From Candidatus Brocadiaceae bacterium (GTDB lineage: Bacteria; Planctomycetota; Brocadiia; SM23-32): DNA of 11,337 bases. The position numbers and the translations under genes are program-made. The stretch's first letter is position 1. Each line of letters starts with the position of its first letter. The notes beneath the pieces are model-generated. The model searched no databases. It saw only the letters and a list, made by a program, of their open reading frames with translations, and was not told the DNA's origin. The stretch covers positions 1 to 11,337 of the forward strand of contig JAUWZH010000057.1 of the NCBI GenBank assembly GCA_030615435.1, read 5' to 3'. This document shows, piece after piece, positions 1 through 6,743 of the stretch.

Positions 1-191
1 AGCGGCACCGCCACTGCCAGGCCGCCCAAAGTCGGAACCTGCTTGTGGTTGATTCGCCGCTGAGAAGGCGGGTCAAAAGCCCCCAGCTTCACCGCCAGCC
101 TGCGCACCAGTGGCGTCAGCACGTAGGTCGCCGCGAAGGCGCCGAGCGCCAATCCCACGTACGTCTTATGCGAGAGCAATGCCGCCACCAC
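1..191 (-). CDS. Undecaprenyl-phosphate sugar-1-phosphate transferase, WecA/MraY superfamily (5' part only)
   Basis: Only the first 63 codons are present; the gene runs off the left edge. The translation starts with a hydrophobic helix (VVAALLSHKTYVGLALG, then FAATYVLTPLVRRLA). It continues with the family signature around residues 39-61: a G-x-x-D-P-P segment, an R-R-I-N-H element and P-T-L-G-G. This pattern is typical of polyprenyl-phosphate N-acetylhexosamine-1-phosphate transferases (WecA, TagO, WbpL type). These integral membrane enzymes transfer a sugar phosphate from a UDP-sugar to undecaprenyl phosphate and so start repeat-unit synthesis. I chose the GTG at 191 because AGGAGG at 209-204, inside the end of the preceding gene, sits 12 bases upstream; the adjacent GTG at 188 is an alternative. 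The start lies 4 bases after the preceding stop, so the two are probably translationally coupled. MraY itself is less likely given the neighbours. The catalytic aspartate motifs lie outside the window. Confidence 0.85.
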   Translation of the reverse strand, partial: MVAALLSHKTYVGLALGAFAATYVLTPLVRRLAVKLGAFDPPSQRRINHKQVPTLGGLAVAVP

Positions 192-195
192 GTTC

Positions 196-1422
196 TCAGG
201 GGGCCTCCTGAACCAGGGAGTTGAGGATCCTGTGGACTCGGTCGGTGCTGATTCTTCGTGAGAACTGCTCCAGCACGGCACGCCGGCCGTTGCGACCCAT
301 GGCGCGCAACGACTCACGGTTCTCGTATGCCCGGCGGATGCTCTGCTCCAGCTTCTCTCCGGAGCCGGGGGAACACCACATCCCGCATTCGTGCTCGTTT
401 GCGATTCGCACGACGTCGCTTTCCCTGTCCATCACTGCCAGGTAAGGGGTGCCGGAGGCCATAATGCTGTAGACCTTGCACGGGACGATGAACCCGGCTG
501 TCCCTTCTGCCAGGGGGATGAGGTGCAGGTCGGCCGCGCTGAGGGATTCCCCCAGGCTTTCCTTCGGCTGGTACGGCAAGAACAGGACCTCGCTGTCGAG
601 CCGGAGTTTCGCGGCCATGCCCTGGAGCTTGCCCTTCGCGGCGCCTTCCCCCACTATGACGAACCGCACGTTCTGAAGCCCCTGCAACCTGCGCGCCACG
701 TGCAGCAGACTCTCCAGACGTTGCGACAGGCCGAGGTTTCCGGAGTACATCACGATGAAGTCCTCGCGTGCGAACCCGTGTCGCCGCCGGAACTGGTTGG
801 CCTTCTTGCGTGGACGTATGCGCTCGGTGTCGGCCCAATCCCGTGCGATCCGGATTTTCTCCGGCGCGCAGCCCTTTCGAAGGACCTTCTCTTTCATGTC
901 CTCCCCCAGCACCGTAACCAGGTCGGCATGGCGAAGGCCGAAGCGCGTGGCGAACTGCAAGAGCTTGAGCCAAATGGGGTTTGATATCTCGCCCAGCTCG
1001 ACAGCCAGGTCGGGGTACACGTCCTTGACGGAGAAGACGAAACGTGCGCCGACGAGCCGCGCATACGAGCCGGCCAGCAGAGGCAAGAGCGGTGGATCGG
1101 TCTGGGACACAACCACATCGGGACGCCGCAGGAAAAACAGTGCGAACAGGCAGTCGGCGAGATACGTGCCCAGGTTGATCAGCCTGAGCGCGAAAGAGCT
1201 CTTCGGCAGTTGCGTGTTGAACACCCGGATGATGCGCACGCCGTTACGCATTTGGATCTTCAGCACATGGAATCCCCAGCGGCCCTTCACGTGATAACTC
1301 CGCCCGCAGACCACCGACACCTGCTCTCCTTTCGCCACGAGGTCCTCGGCCAGTTCAGTCAGGTTTTGCCCTGAGGCCTCCGGGTCGGGATGATAAGAGC
1401 GATTGAAGAATACGACGTGCAT
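196..1422 (-). CDS. Glycosyltransferase family 4, WbuB/WcaI-like
   Basis: A 408-residue cytoplasmic GT-B fold glycosyltransferase, normal length for the family. The N-terminal acceptor domain opens with VVFFNRSYHPDPEASGQ, very like the opening of WbuB/WcaI-type enzymes of O-antigen and colanic acid loci. Residues 133-146 (KDVYPDLAVELGEI) match the D-x-Y-P motif of that subgroup. The donor-binding half begins near 222 (FIVMYSGNLGLSQ), followed by IVGEG at 256-260. The usual E-x7-E region is replaced by the subgroup's P-C-K-V-Y-S-I-M-A-S-G segment at 314-324. By family it should move a sugar from a nucleotide-activated donor to a lipid-linked acceptor and retain the anomeric configuration. Donor and linkage cannot be read from sequence; N-acetyl-fucosamine-type donors are known for WbuB relatives. 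The start is ATG at 1422. A GGAG lies 15 bases upstream, a long spacing, and can pair with CTCC just before the ATG. The gene sits directly before the initiating transferase, so it could add the second sugar (inference). Confidence 0.9.
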   Translation of the reverse strand: MHVVFFNRSYHPDPEASGQNLTELAEDLVAKGEQVSVVCGRSYHVKGRWGFHVLKIQMRNGVRIIRVFNTQLPKSSFALRLINLGTYLADCLFALFFLRRPDVVVSQTDPPLLPLLAGSYARLVGARFVFSVKDVYPDLAVELGEISNPIWLKLLQFATRFGLRHADLVTVLGEDMKEKVLRKGCAPEKIRIARDWADTERIRPRKKANQFRRRHGFAREDFIVMYSGNLGLSQRLESLLHVARRLQGLQNVRFVIVGEGAAKGKLQGMAAKLRLDSEVLFLPYQPKESLGESLSAADLHLIPLAEGTAGFIVPCKVYSIMASGTPYLAVMDRESDVVRIANEHECGMWCSPGSGEKLEQSIRRAYENRESLRAMGRNGRRAVLEQFSRRISTDRVHRILNSLVQEAP

Positions 1423-1441
1423 CGGAGTTCAGTTAAGCTCC

Positions 1442-2296
1442 TTACTCGTTTCCTGTGCCCATGCGAACTTCGCTGTCACCCGCGGACCCGCGGCGAAGCT
1501 CTTTGAGTTTCAGGCAAATCATGTACTCGTAGATCGCCTGCAGCACACAGTAGGTAAGGCCCGGGTAACCATCCAGCAGGCCCCGATGCCAGAAGTACAT
1601 GTAGAGGAACTTCAGCCATGGTCGGAAAGGGAGCCGAAGGGAAAGCTCTTTCAGTGTGCGCCGCCTCTTGACCGGGTCGTCGCTGAAGAGCGCCCTCCAT
1701 TCAATCCCGCCCTTGCCCAGTTGCTTCAGGCATTCCTTCGCCTCCATTGCCGAATAGCGATTATGACGGTCGAACCAATCGTCGAATCCCTTCGAGAACG
1801 CGTGGTGGAGATAGGGAGCGCTAAGCCTCCCAAAACCCCTCCTGGCACTGAACTCACGCTGGCCATGTCCGTGTTGGACGAATCGCACCTCGCCCCGTTT
1901 CATCAGCCGCATCTGGTAAACCGGATAGCTTGACGCATGTCTCAGCCAGCGCCCCCACAAGATCATCTTGGAGGGGACGAGAAAAGCGCTGTGTCTGTTT
2001 TCGGTGATCGCCCTCCTGCATTCCGAAAGGAGTTCCGCAGTGAAATGTTCATCTGCGTCGAGGTGGAAAACCCAATCGTGTCTGAAATCGAGGTTGTCAA
2101 TGGCGAAATTCCGCTGGTCGGCAAAGTCAGTGAATTGCCGCTGCACCAATTTTGCACCCGCACCTGCGGCGATCCTCGGCGTCCCATCGGTACTGTAACT
2201 GTCTATAACGTGGACATCGTCGCACCACGCCACCGAATCGAGGCAGCTTCTTATGTTCCGGGCTTCATTGTATGTGAGAATTACAATGCTGAACAT
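1442..2296 (-). CDS. Glycosyltransferase family 2, WaaE/KdtX-like
   Basis: A GT-A fold glycosyltransferase of 284 residues from the ATG at 2296. The reading frame is also open to a TTG at 2329, which would give 295 residues. I prefer the ATG because the protein then starts right at the first beta strand (MFSIVILTYNEARNI). Neither start has a good ribosome binding site. Visible motifs, counted from the ATG: TYNEARN for nucleotide binding, IDSYSTDGT near 31-39, and the metal-binding D-x-D in HLDADEHF at about 78-85. QRNFAI and a Y-Q-M-R-L segment near 127 are typical of the WaaE-like beta-glycosyltransferase group. The C-terminal part (YMYFWHRGLLDGYPGLTY onward) is hydrophobic and probably associates with the membrane. 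Expected role: transfer of one hexose with inversion to the lipid-linked repeat unit. The stop is 19 bases before the next start. A leader of about 100 bases separates it from the acetyltransferase gene. Confidence 0.9.
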   Translation of the reverse strand: MFSIVILTYNEARNIRSCLDSVAWCDDVHVIDSYSTDGTPRIAAGAGAKLVQRQFTDFADQRNFAIDNLDFRHDWVFHLDADEHFTAELLSECRRAITENRHSAFLVPSKMILWGRWLRHASSYPVYQMRLMKRGEVRFVQHGHGQREFSARRGFGRLSAPYLHHAFSKGFDDWFDRHNRYSAMEAKECLKQLGKGGIEWRALFSDDPVKRRRTLKELSLRLPFRPWLKFLYMYFWHRGLLDGYPGLTYCVLQAIYEYMICLKLKELRRGSAGDSEVRMGTGNE

Positions 2297-2331
2297 CGTT
2301 TGCCCGTTCTGTGACGAAGTCGGTCGCAAGT

Positions 2332-2348
2332 TCTGGGCAATACCCAGA
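2332..2348. repeat. Small perfect inverted repeat in the leader of the GT2 gene
   Basis: TCTGGG at 2332-2337 and CCCAGA at 2343-2348 form a perfect 6-base stem with a 5-base loop. It lies between the acetyltransferase stop (2400) and the GT2 start (2296). It is not followed by a T-run in the direction of transcription, so it does not look like an intrinsic terminator. It may be chance. Confidence 0.2.
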
Positions 2349-2399
2349 CTTCATGGGATATTCGCGGCTTGCCTTTCTCATAAGAAAACTACGCAGAAA

Positions 2400-2984
2400 T
2401 CACTCTACTGTCCGGCGCAGTTCGCGCTTTCCTATAGGCTTCGCAGGGTTGCCGGCCACAATATTCCACGGTTCCACGTCCTTCGTGACCACGCTGCCTG
2501 CGCCGACGATGGCTCCCTGCCCGATCGTGATCCCGGGGAGAATGAAGGCTCTGGCGCCGATAAAGGCGTCTTCGCCCACCAGGATCTCTCCGAGCACTAG
2601 AGACAGGTTCGGATCTGAAAAATCATGGGTCCCGCCGCAAAGGTAGGCCTGCTGGGCCACCACGGAGCGCGCGTTGAGTGTGAGCGGCGCGAGGTTGTAT
2701 GCCTCGCTGCCTGGGCCCAAACAGGCATGATCTTGGAGCGTTAGATTCCAGGGCATCTTGATTATGGCCGAGGGGGAAACGAATGGTCTCCCCTCGACCC
2801 GACAGCCAAAAAGACGCAGGAGAAACAGGCGCCAGCCCTTGCAAGGCTTTGGTGAGGGCCGAAACAAAAACAGCCAGACCAGATGCCACAGCGCTATTCC
2901 CAGTCGCACGCGCACCGGCCACGGGGTATCGTAAGGACTGTTCTGATGGAGCTTTTGAAATCTGGCGCTCACCTTATCCCTCAT
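2400..2984 (-). CDS. WcaF-type acyl/acetyltransferase, left-handed beta-helix family
   Basis: A 194-residue acetyltransferase of the hexapeptide-repeat (LbH) family, close to the usual length of the WcaF group of colanic-acid-type loci. It has a short N-terminal helical part (residues 20-60) with a Trp-rich hydrophobic stretch (ALWHLVWLFLF) and RLFLLRLFGC. Imperfect hexapeptide turns follow from about residue 64 to 175. The probable catalytic histidine is H120 in LCGGTHDF, which corresponds to the L-C-T-G-S-H-D motif of WcaF. The C-terminal signature AGNPAKPIGKRELR is at 177-190. The family transfers an acetyl group from acetyl-CoA to a sugar hydroxyl, so the likely role is O-acetylation of one residue of the repeat unit. 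The start is ATG at 2984, 20 bases after the preceding glycosyltransferase stop, with GAGGA about 12 bases upstream. No odd residues were seen. Exact substrate unknown. Confidence 0.9.
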   Translation of the reverse strand: MRDKVSARFQKLHQNSPYDTPWPVRVRLGIALWHLVWLFLFRPSPKPCKGWRLFLLRLFGCRVEGRPFVSPSAIIKMPWNLTLQDHACLGPGSEAYNLAPLTLNARSVVAQQAYLCGGTHDFSDPNLSLVLGEILVGEDAFIGARAFILPGITIGQGAIVGAGSVVTKDVEPWNIVAGNPAKPIGKRELRRTVE

Positions 2985-3004
2985 CGCCTGAAGGGGTCCT
3001 CAAC

Positions 3005-4141
3005 CTATGCGCGGGAATTCAATAGTTCTTCGAAGTCGGCCAGGTAAAGAGAGGCAACGTTCTCGACACTGAACCGGGCCGCTCGCTCGGCCGCACGAGC
3101 GCCTGCTCTGGAGGCCAGGGACGCGTCCAGAATCACTTTTTTCAACGTCTCACAGAGGTTGCGGGCCGGCTCTGCGGCGCGGTGATTGAAAACCCAACCC
3201 GTTTCTCCGTCATCAATGAAGTCGCGGAAACAAGCCAGGTCCGAGACCACCGGCGCGATCCCACATGCCATCGCCTCCAGGGGGGCGACACCGAAGCTCT
3301 CACCCTTCTCCGCGAGAGAAGGATAACAGTAATATTGGACCGTCTGGTAAAGCTTCGCCAATTCTCCTCTGTCGTAGACAGGATCGAGGAACTCAACCGG
3401 AAGCCCACGGGCCTTTTCCCGCAAGAGTGCCAGGTAGCGCCTCCCCCCGCCTCCCTGTTGTATGCGCGCGGGACCGACGATTTTCAAACGAACACCGCCC
3501 ACCCCCTCACGGTCAAGCAGGGCAAATGCGTCCAAAAGCAGATGAAGACCCTTTTCCGGGTGGATGCGCCCCGTGTAGAGCAACGTCCGTTCCCCGCGAG
3601 AGGACCGGCCGGCAGAAGGGGGTTTGAAGAATCTGGTATCTACGGGATTGGGGATTACCTTGACCAAGGGAACTGCTGCCGGGCATTGTCCGGCGATAGC
3701 CTCGCCGACCGCCGATGACACGGCAGACAGGCGATCGGCCTTCAGGTAAAGCCACATCTGCCTCTTGGGCATTCGAGCCACATTTACCACCACCTTTCCC
3801 GTGGTCAGACGGAGCCAGGATGCCAGCGCGGGCAACCAAAAAGCATTGGTAACGAAGATATCACATGGCGGCGCCACTGTCAACAGGCAGGAAGAATAGA
3901 GCAAGTCCTTGAACAGACTCAACGAGATGCGCCTGCTGCGCTTCCATTCCATCCGGCGGATGTACCTGACGCCGTCCGCCGTTTCGTCCGGGTTCTGTGT
4001 GGGGTGGGCACAGCACAGGAAAGTGACTCGATGGCCTCGCCTGCTGAACTCCTTGCCGACCTCATACCACCTGCGCTCGACCGCTCCGCACGGGGCGGGA
4101 GGAAGGGGCAAGAACGGACCGGTGGCGATTGTTATTCTCAT
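3005..4141 (-). CDS. Glycosyltransferase family 4
   Basis: A 378-residue GT-B glycosyltransferase. The N-terminal Rossmann half starts RITIATGPFLPLPPAPCGAVERRW, with the glycine-containing acceptor/donor loop near 18-24. The donor domain has IPNPVD at 163-168, LLYTGRIHPEKGL at 187-199 and KIVGPA at 220-225. The canonical E-x7-E motif is intact: E281 and E289 in GESFGVAPLEAMACG. A tail rich in Ala/Arg then Leu/Glu follows. It should be a retaining cytoplasmic transferase acting on the lipid-linked oligosaccharide; the sugar cannot be predicted. The ATG at 4141 overlaps the TGA of a short open frame at 4140-4138 (ATGA), which suggests translational coupling to whatever is translated there. There is no clear Shine-Dalgarno sequence of its own, only a GAAGAA-like purine stretch. 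GC is about 60% on the two 60-base lines I counted, higher than the FkbM gene upstream. Confidence 0.9.
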   Translation of the reverse strand: MRITIATGPFLPLPPAPCGAVERRWYEVGKEFSRRGHRVTFLCCAHPTQNPDETADGVRYIRRMEWKRSRRISLSLFKDLLYSSCLLTVAPPCDIFVTNAFWLPALASWLRLTTGKVVVNVARMPKRQMWLYLKADRLSAVSSAVGEAIAGQCPAAVPLVKVIPNPVDTRFFKPPSAGRSSRGERTLLYTGRIHPEKGLHLLLDAFALLDREGVGGVRLKIVGPARIQQGGGGRRYLALLREKARGLPVEFLDPVYDRGELAKLYQTVQYYCYPSLAEKGESFGVAPLEAMACGIAPVVSDLACFRDFIDDGETGWVFNHRAAEPARNLCETLKKVILDASLASRAGARAAERAARFSVENVASLYLADFEELLNSRA

Positions 4142-4269
4142 TGCAGGTTCTTCGTTCGCGGCATGTCAGTCAGAATAAGCTGGCCCAGCCTGTTGGAGAG
4201 TTCTCTTCGTCTCTCCACGAGATCCCTAAACCCACCCAGGGGCAACTCACCCATCCAAAGCCAGCACAT
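4138..4269 (-). CDS. Short unexplained open frame or C-terminal gene remnant, 43 codons
   Basis: From ATG at 4269 this frame gives 43 residues ending in TGA at 4140-4138, which overlaps the ATG of the following glycosyltransferase by 4 bases. GAGG lies 6 bases before the ATG, a good spacing. The frame is open further upstream, through 14 more codons, up to the stop codon of the FkbM gene at 4314-4312, and is in the same frame as that gene. The peptide has a Trp-rich hydrophobic start (MCWLWMGELPLGGF) followed by a basic segment (RDLVERRRELSNRLG). That looks like real protein rather than random translation and vaguely resembles the C-terminal tail of some GT2 glycosyltransferases. I do not recognise it. 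It could be a small protein, the end of a gene whose front was deleted, or non-coding. It fills most of the gap between the FkbM gene and the GT4 gene. Confidence 0.35.
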   Translation of the reverse strand: MCWLWMGELPLGGFRDLVERRRELSNRLGQLILTDMPRTKNLQ

Positions 4270-4311
4270 AACCGCCCTCAGACTGTAGAGAGGCTTTTCA
4301 CCACCACAGCA

Positions 4312-5157
4312 TCAACAGTTCGGACGAGCTATGATATGAGGGGGTAGAGTATCCTTATGCGAAATATGTGTGCCGTCAATGGAGAAAAGGCTATACTCAG
4401 CCTTCGCGAGTATGCCGGCGACCTCCTCAGCATATTCACGACCATGGAGTTCCACGAGCCAAACAGGTCTAACCTCAGAGATCATTCTTGTTGCTCCTTG
4501 TAGGACTCGTACCTCTGCTCCTTCTACGTCCATCTTGATGAATTGCGGGCACGGAAATGACTCAAGAGCCATGTCGAGCGTCATGACCTCAGCTCCAATT
4601 ACCTCCTCATCTTCTGTGGGATCTCCTATATGACCCGTTAAAGCTCCGGGTTTCGTCCTTGCGAATGCAAGTCTTCCGGGTTCGCTAGAGACAGCCCGTT
4701 TAACGACAATCCAATTGTCAAGTCCATTGAGCTCGATTTGCTGCCTCATGCTCTCACAGTTGTCAGGATCCGGATCGAATGATACGACACACCCGGAGTT
4801 TCCCACGAGACAACAACCAACGAGAGACAAGAAACCGGCGTTAGCACCTAAATCGTATAACACATGACCTTTTTCTGGTTCTCTACGCATCGCTTGCTGG
4901 ATAGGCCATTCATATTGGCCAATCCAATACCCATTCACATATCGGTGGTACCGCCGCCATCGCATGCCTTGCGCGAGACCGGTACGGATGGTGACAACCG
5001 TGCCGTCCTTGTACTGGCTTGCGCGCCAGCGGACCACATGGGAAACCCAGGGGATCTTGCCGAGGAAGCAAATTAGTCGCGCCTTGGACACTGACCTACC
5101 TTTGGCAGGCCATTCTCTGTGTTCATCAGGCTTCCTCACGTCCCGTTCCGTAAGCAT
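4312..5157 (-). CDS. FkbM-family SAM-dependent methyltransferase
   Basis: A 281-residue class I (Rossmann fold) methyltransferase. SAM-binding motif I is VLYDLGANAGFLSL at 99-112, followed by SFDPDPDN at 126-133 where the acidic end of beta 2 contacts SAM. The FkbM-specific block FIKMDVEGAEVRVLQGA is at 206-222, and a WLVELHG strand at 233-239. An N-terminal extension of about 95 residues, basic and Trp-rich, precedes the catalytic domain and may bind the substrate. The family methylates hydroxyl groups on sugars or polyketides, so O-methylation of a sugar in the repeat unit is the best guess. The start is ATG at 5157, with GAGG 11 bases upstream. The protein ends normally (PPHIIARP). GC on six 60-base lines counted by hand averages about 51%, against about 65% on three lines in the GT4 gene at 196-1422, so this gene may have arrived separately. 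Confidence 0.88.
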   Translation of the reverse strand: MLTERDVRKPDEHREWPAKGRSVSKARLICFLGKIPWVSHVVRWRASQYKDGTVVTIRTGLAQGMRWRRYHRYVNGYWIGQYEWPIQQAMRREPEKGHVLYDLGANAGFLSLVGCCLVGNSGCVVSFDPDPDNCESMRQQIELNGLDNWIVVKRAVSSEPGRLAFARTKPGALTGHIGDPTEDEEVIGAEVMTLDMALESFPCPQFIKMDVEGAEVRVLQGATRMISEVRPVWLVELHGREYAEEVAGILAKAEYSLFSIDGTHISHKDTLPPHIIARPNC

Positions 5158-5211
5158 CTAAGTATCATCCTCAGAAGGATTCAGATAAGTCCATGCATTG
5201 TTGTGGGTCAT
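5158..5211 (-). other. Possible 17-codon leader peptide before the FkbM gene
   Basis: ATG at 5211 is preceded by GGAG with a 5-base spacing and opens a 17-codon frame (MTHNNAWTYLNPSEDDT). Its TAG directly abuts the ATG of the FkbM gene (TAGATG). The spacing and the abutting stop are suggestive of coupled translation, but a frame this short can arise by chance. The rest of the gap (5212-5269) is GC-rich with only weak, imperfect hairpins and no T-run. Confidence 0.18.
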
Positions 5212-5269
5212 TCGGTCTCCCAGAACTGGAGCCTGGCACTGCCTGGGGAACCCGGGGTCAGGTTCTCAA

Positions 5270-5914
5270 TCACGTCTCCCTGGGAGGCGAGTATATGTCC
5301 GTTTGGGTCACGCCTAGCCTGGCAGGACCCAATCCTCTGAAGGCCCGCCGCCGGTAGCCGTAAAGCAACCTGGGGACTTCCTTGTACGCAGAGCGATAAG
5401 CGTCGTCCAACACGATGAAGCCATCCGTTTTCACAAGTCCTCTTGCTTCTCTGACGCAGTCTGTGCGAGATAAGTAATCCCGTTCCACACCGTCAATGAC
5501 TATGATGTCCCAGGGAGCTCCACTGTGAACCGCTCCGATGTAAGCTCTTATTGACTTCGGATTTCGTGTTTCAGCAGGTACTAGCCTGATCTTCAGGGTG
5601 CCGTGAAGATTGTCCTGCGAAACCGTTCGTTCGATCTGCTCTTTCCAAAACCTGTTGCTTTCTACGGTGGTGACACGGCAGCCGAGTTTGAGAAAATACC
5701 TGGTTGAACCTCCTCCGCCCCACTCAAAAACCCTCATGCCGGGTTGAACATGCCGATTCAAATAGCCGATCGCCCCCCACGACATCCAGGGCAACCCCAA
5801 ATCCAGAGGGGATTCCCTGCCGAATATCCATCTTGCCCACCGTACACCATCCCGCGGCCTCAGGGCCATGTGTCTCAGGACCAGCAACACGCGCTTGAAG
5901 TTGCTGCCTTCCAT
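5270..5914 (-). CDS. Putative class I SAM-dependent methyltransferase of a polysaccharide-locus family
   Basis: A 214-residue protein with a Rossmann-type SAM fold. The N-terminal third is basic (RPRDGVRWARWIF), then PWMSWGAIGYLNR at 42-54. SAM motif I is RVFEWGGGGSTRYFLKLG at 61-78, and the acidic residue ending beta 2 is in TTVESNRFW at 82-90. WDIIVIDGVERDYLSR is at 135-150 and GFIVLDDAYRSAYKEV at 165-180. The C-terminal LGVTQTDIY matches the Thr-rich end of related proteins often found in polysaccharide loci. I infer a small-molecule or sugar methyltransferase; the substrate is unknown and methyltransferase activity itself is not proven by these motifs. The start is ATG at 5914, the first ATG after an in-frame TAA; there is no good ribosome binding site. 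A strong AGGAGG at 6003-5998 lies too far upstream to serve it. GC was about 52-53% on two 60-base lines. Confidence 0.75.
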   Translation of the reverse strand: MEGSNFKRVLLVLRHMALRPRDGVRWARWIFGRESPLDLGLPWMSWGAIGYLNRHVQPGMRVFEWGGGGSTRYFLKLGCRVTTVESNRFWKEQIERTVSQDNLHGTLKIRLVPAETRNPKSIRAYIGAVHSGAPWDIIVIDGVERDYLSRTDCVREARGLVKTDGFIVLDDAYRSAYKEVPRLLYGYRRRAFRGLGPARLGVTQTDIYSPPRET

Positions 5915-6002
5915 AAGATTGTGAGGTTATCTCTCCCGGGAAACGGACCACGTAGTCCATCCGAACAATGAACGAGAGCCCTTGTGGGCAAAGCATTCCT
6001 CC

Positions 6003-6743
6003 TCATTGCAAGGGCTGACGAGTGGCTTTCTTGAAAACCCCAAGGATTGTCACGCGAAACGCCGCGAACAATCCGTTCGAGTTGACCAACCTCTCATACG
6101 CCACTCCCAAGAGAAACAACAGGGAAGAGAATTGCAGGTAAGACGGTTCGGGTTCTATTGTGGAGAGGCTCACCACTGTGAAACCGGCTTCTGTGAAAGC
6201 CCTTCTCAGTGTTGATACCGTGTTGGACCGGTACCTTGTCGGACAAGGATGCCCGGCCTGCTGCGGCAGCGCCCGTGCTCGGTTTGCAACAAGTCGGTGA
6301 AACCAGTAGGGAGTCAGTCGAGATATCAACGTCGTGTAGTGCCAGAGATTGGGGGTGCGGAAAATGAAATGCCCCTGCGGACGCAGCACGCGCCATATCT
6401 CTCTGGCGGCCAGGACCGGGGCCTCGATATGCTCAAGGGTGAGGCTGGACACAGCAACATCGAAGCTGCAATCCGGAAAAGGCATATCTTCCGCACGGCC
6501 AATTACGCCGCGATCAATCGCCGGATTGGAAAGGACTCCCTTGTCGGGATCCAGGCCGACCACCTCCTTGACCGTCCCCTTGAGGGGATGTGCAAATCCT
6601 CGTCCAGTCCCGGAGCCAATGTCCAATACTCGGGAGTCGCGATGGACATGGCGGAAAACCATCGTCGGATACTGCGCCGTGCCGTCGCGCCAGCCCGCGC
6701 AACTATCGTAGAATCTGTCCTTGAGAACTTCGACAGCTTTCAT
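6003..6743 (-). CDS. Class I SAM-dependent methyltransferase (Methyltransf_11 type)
   Basis: A 246-residue methyltransferase. Motif I is RVLDIGSGTGRGF at 38-50, and the aspartate of GLDPD at 63-67 ends beta 2. The Methyltransf_11 hallmark EDMPFPDCSFDVAVSSLTLEHI is at 85-106, with a VLRPQGHFIFRTPN strand at 119-132. The C-terminal part carries AFTEAGFTVVSLSTIE and a hydrophobic segment (YLQFSSLLFLLGVAYERL, about 202-219), which may contact the membrane or lipid-linked substrate. It probably methylates a sugar of the repeat unit or a nucleotide sugar; the substrate is not readable. The ATG at 6743 overlaps the stop of the polymerase gene by 4 bases (ATGA), so the two are almost certainly co-translated. 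Only AGAGG immediately before the ATG resembles a ribosome binding site, which also fits coupling. Confidence 0.85.
   Translation of the reverse strand: MKAVEVLKDRFYDSCAGWRDGTAQYPTMVFRHVHRDSRVLDIGSGTGRGFAHPLKGTVKEVVGLDPDKGVLSNPAIDRGVIGRAEDMPFPDCSFDVAVSSLTLEHIEAPVLAAREIWRVLRPQGHFIFRTPNLWHYTTLISRLTPYWFHRLVANRARALPQQAGHPCPTRYRSNTVSTLRRAFTEAGFTVVSLSTIEPEPSYLQFSSLLFLLGVAYERLVNSNGLFAAFRVTILGVFKKATRQPLQ

Noticed and set aside
391..984. Plus-strand open frame of 197 codons and an overlapping minus-strand frame at 314-973
   Set aside because: Both lie inside the well-supported GT4 gene at 196-1422; the translations are low-complexity Arg/Pro/Gly-rich strings typical of shadow frames.
5212..5269. GC-rich gap with imperfect hairpins, possible terminator
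   Set aside because: Stems are short or contain bulges and there is no T-run in the direction of transcription.
5724..5996. Minus-strand frame of 90 codons starting beside the AGGAGG at 6003-5998
   Set aside because: Spacing to the ATG is only 1 base, and most of the frame overlaps the methyltransferase in another frame with no recognisable motif. The orphan ribosome binding site itself is kept as a finding.
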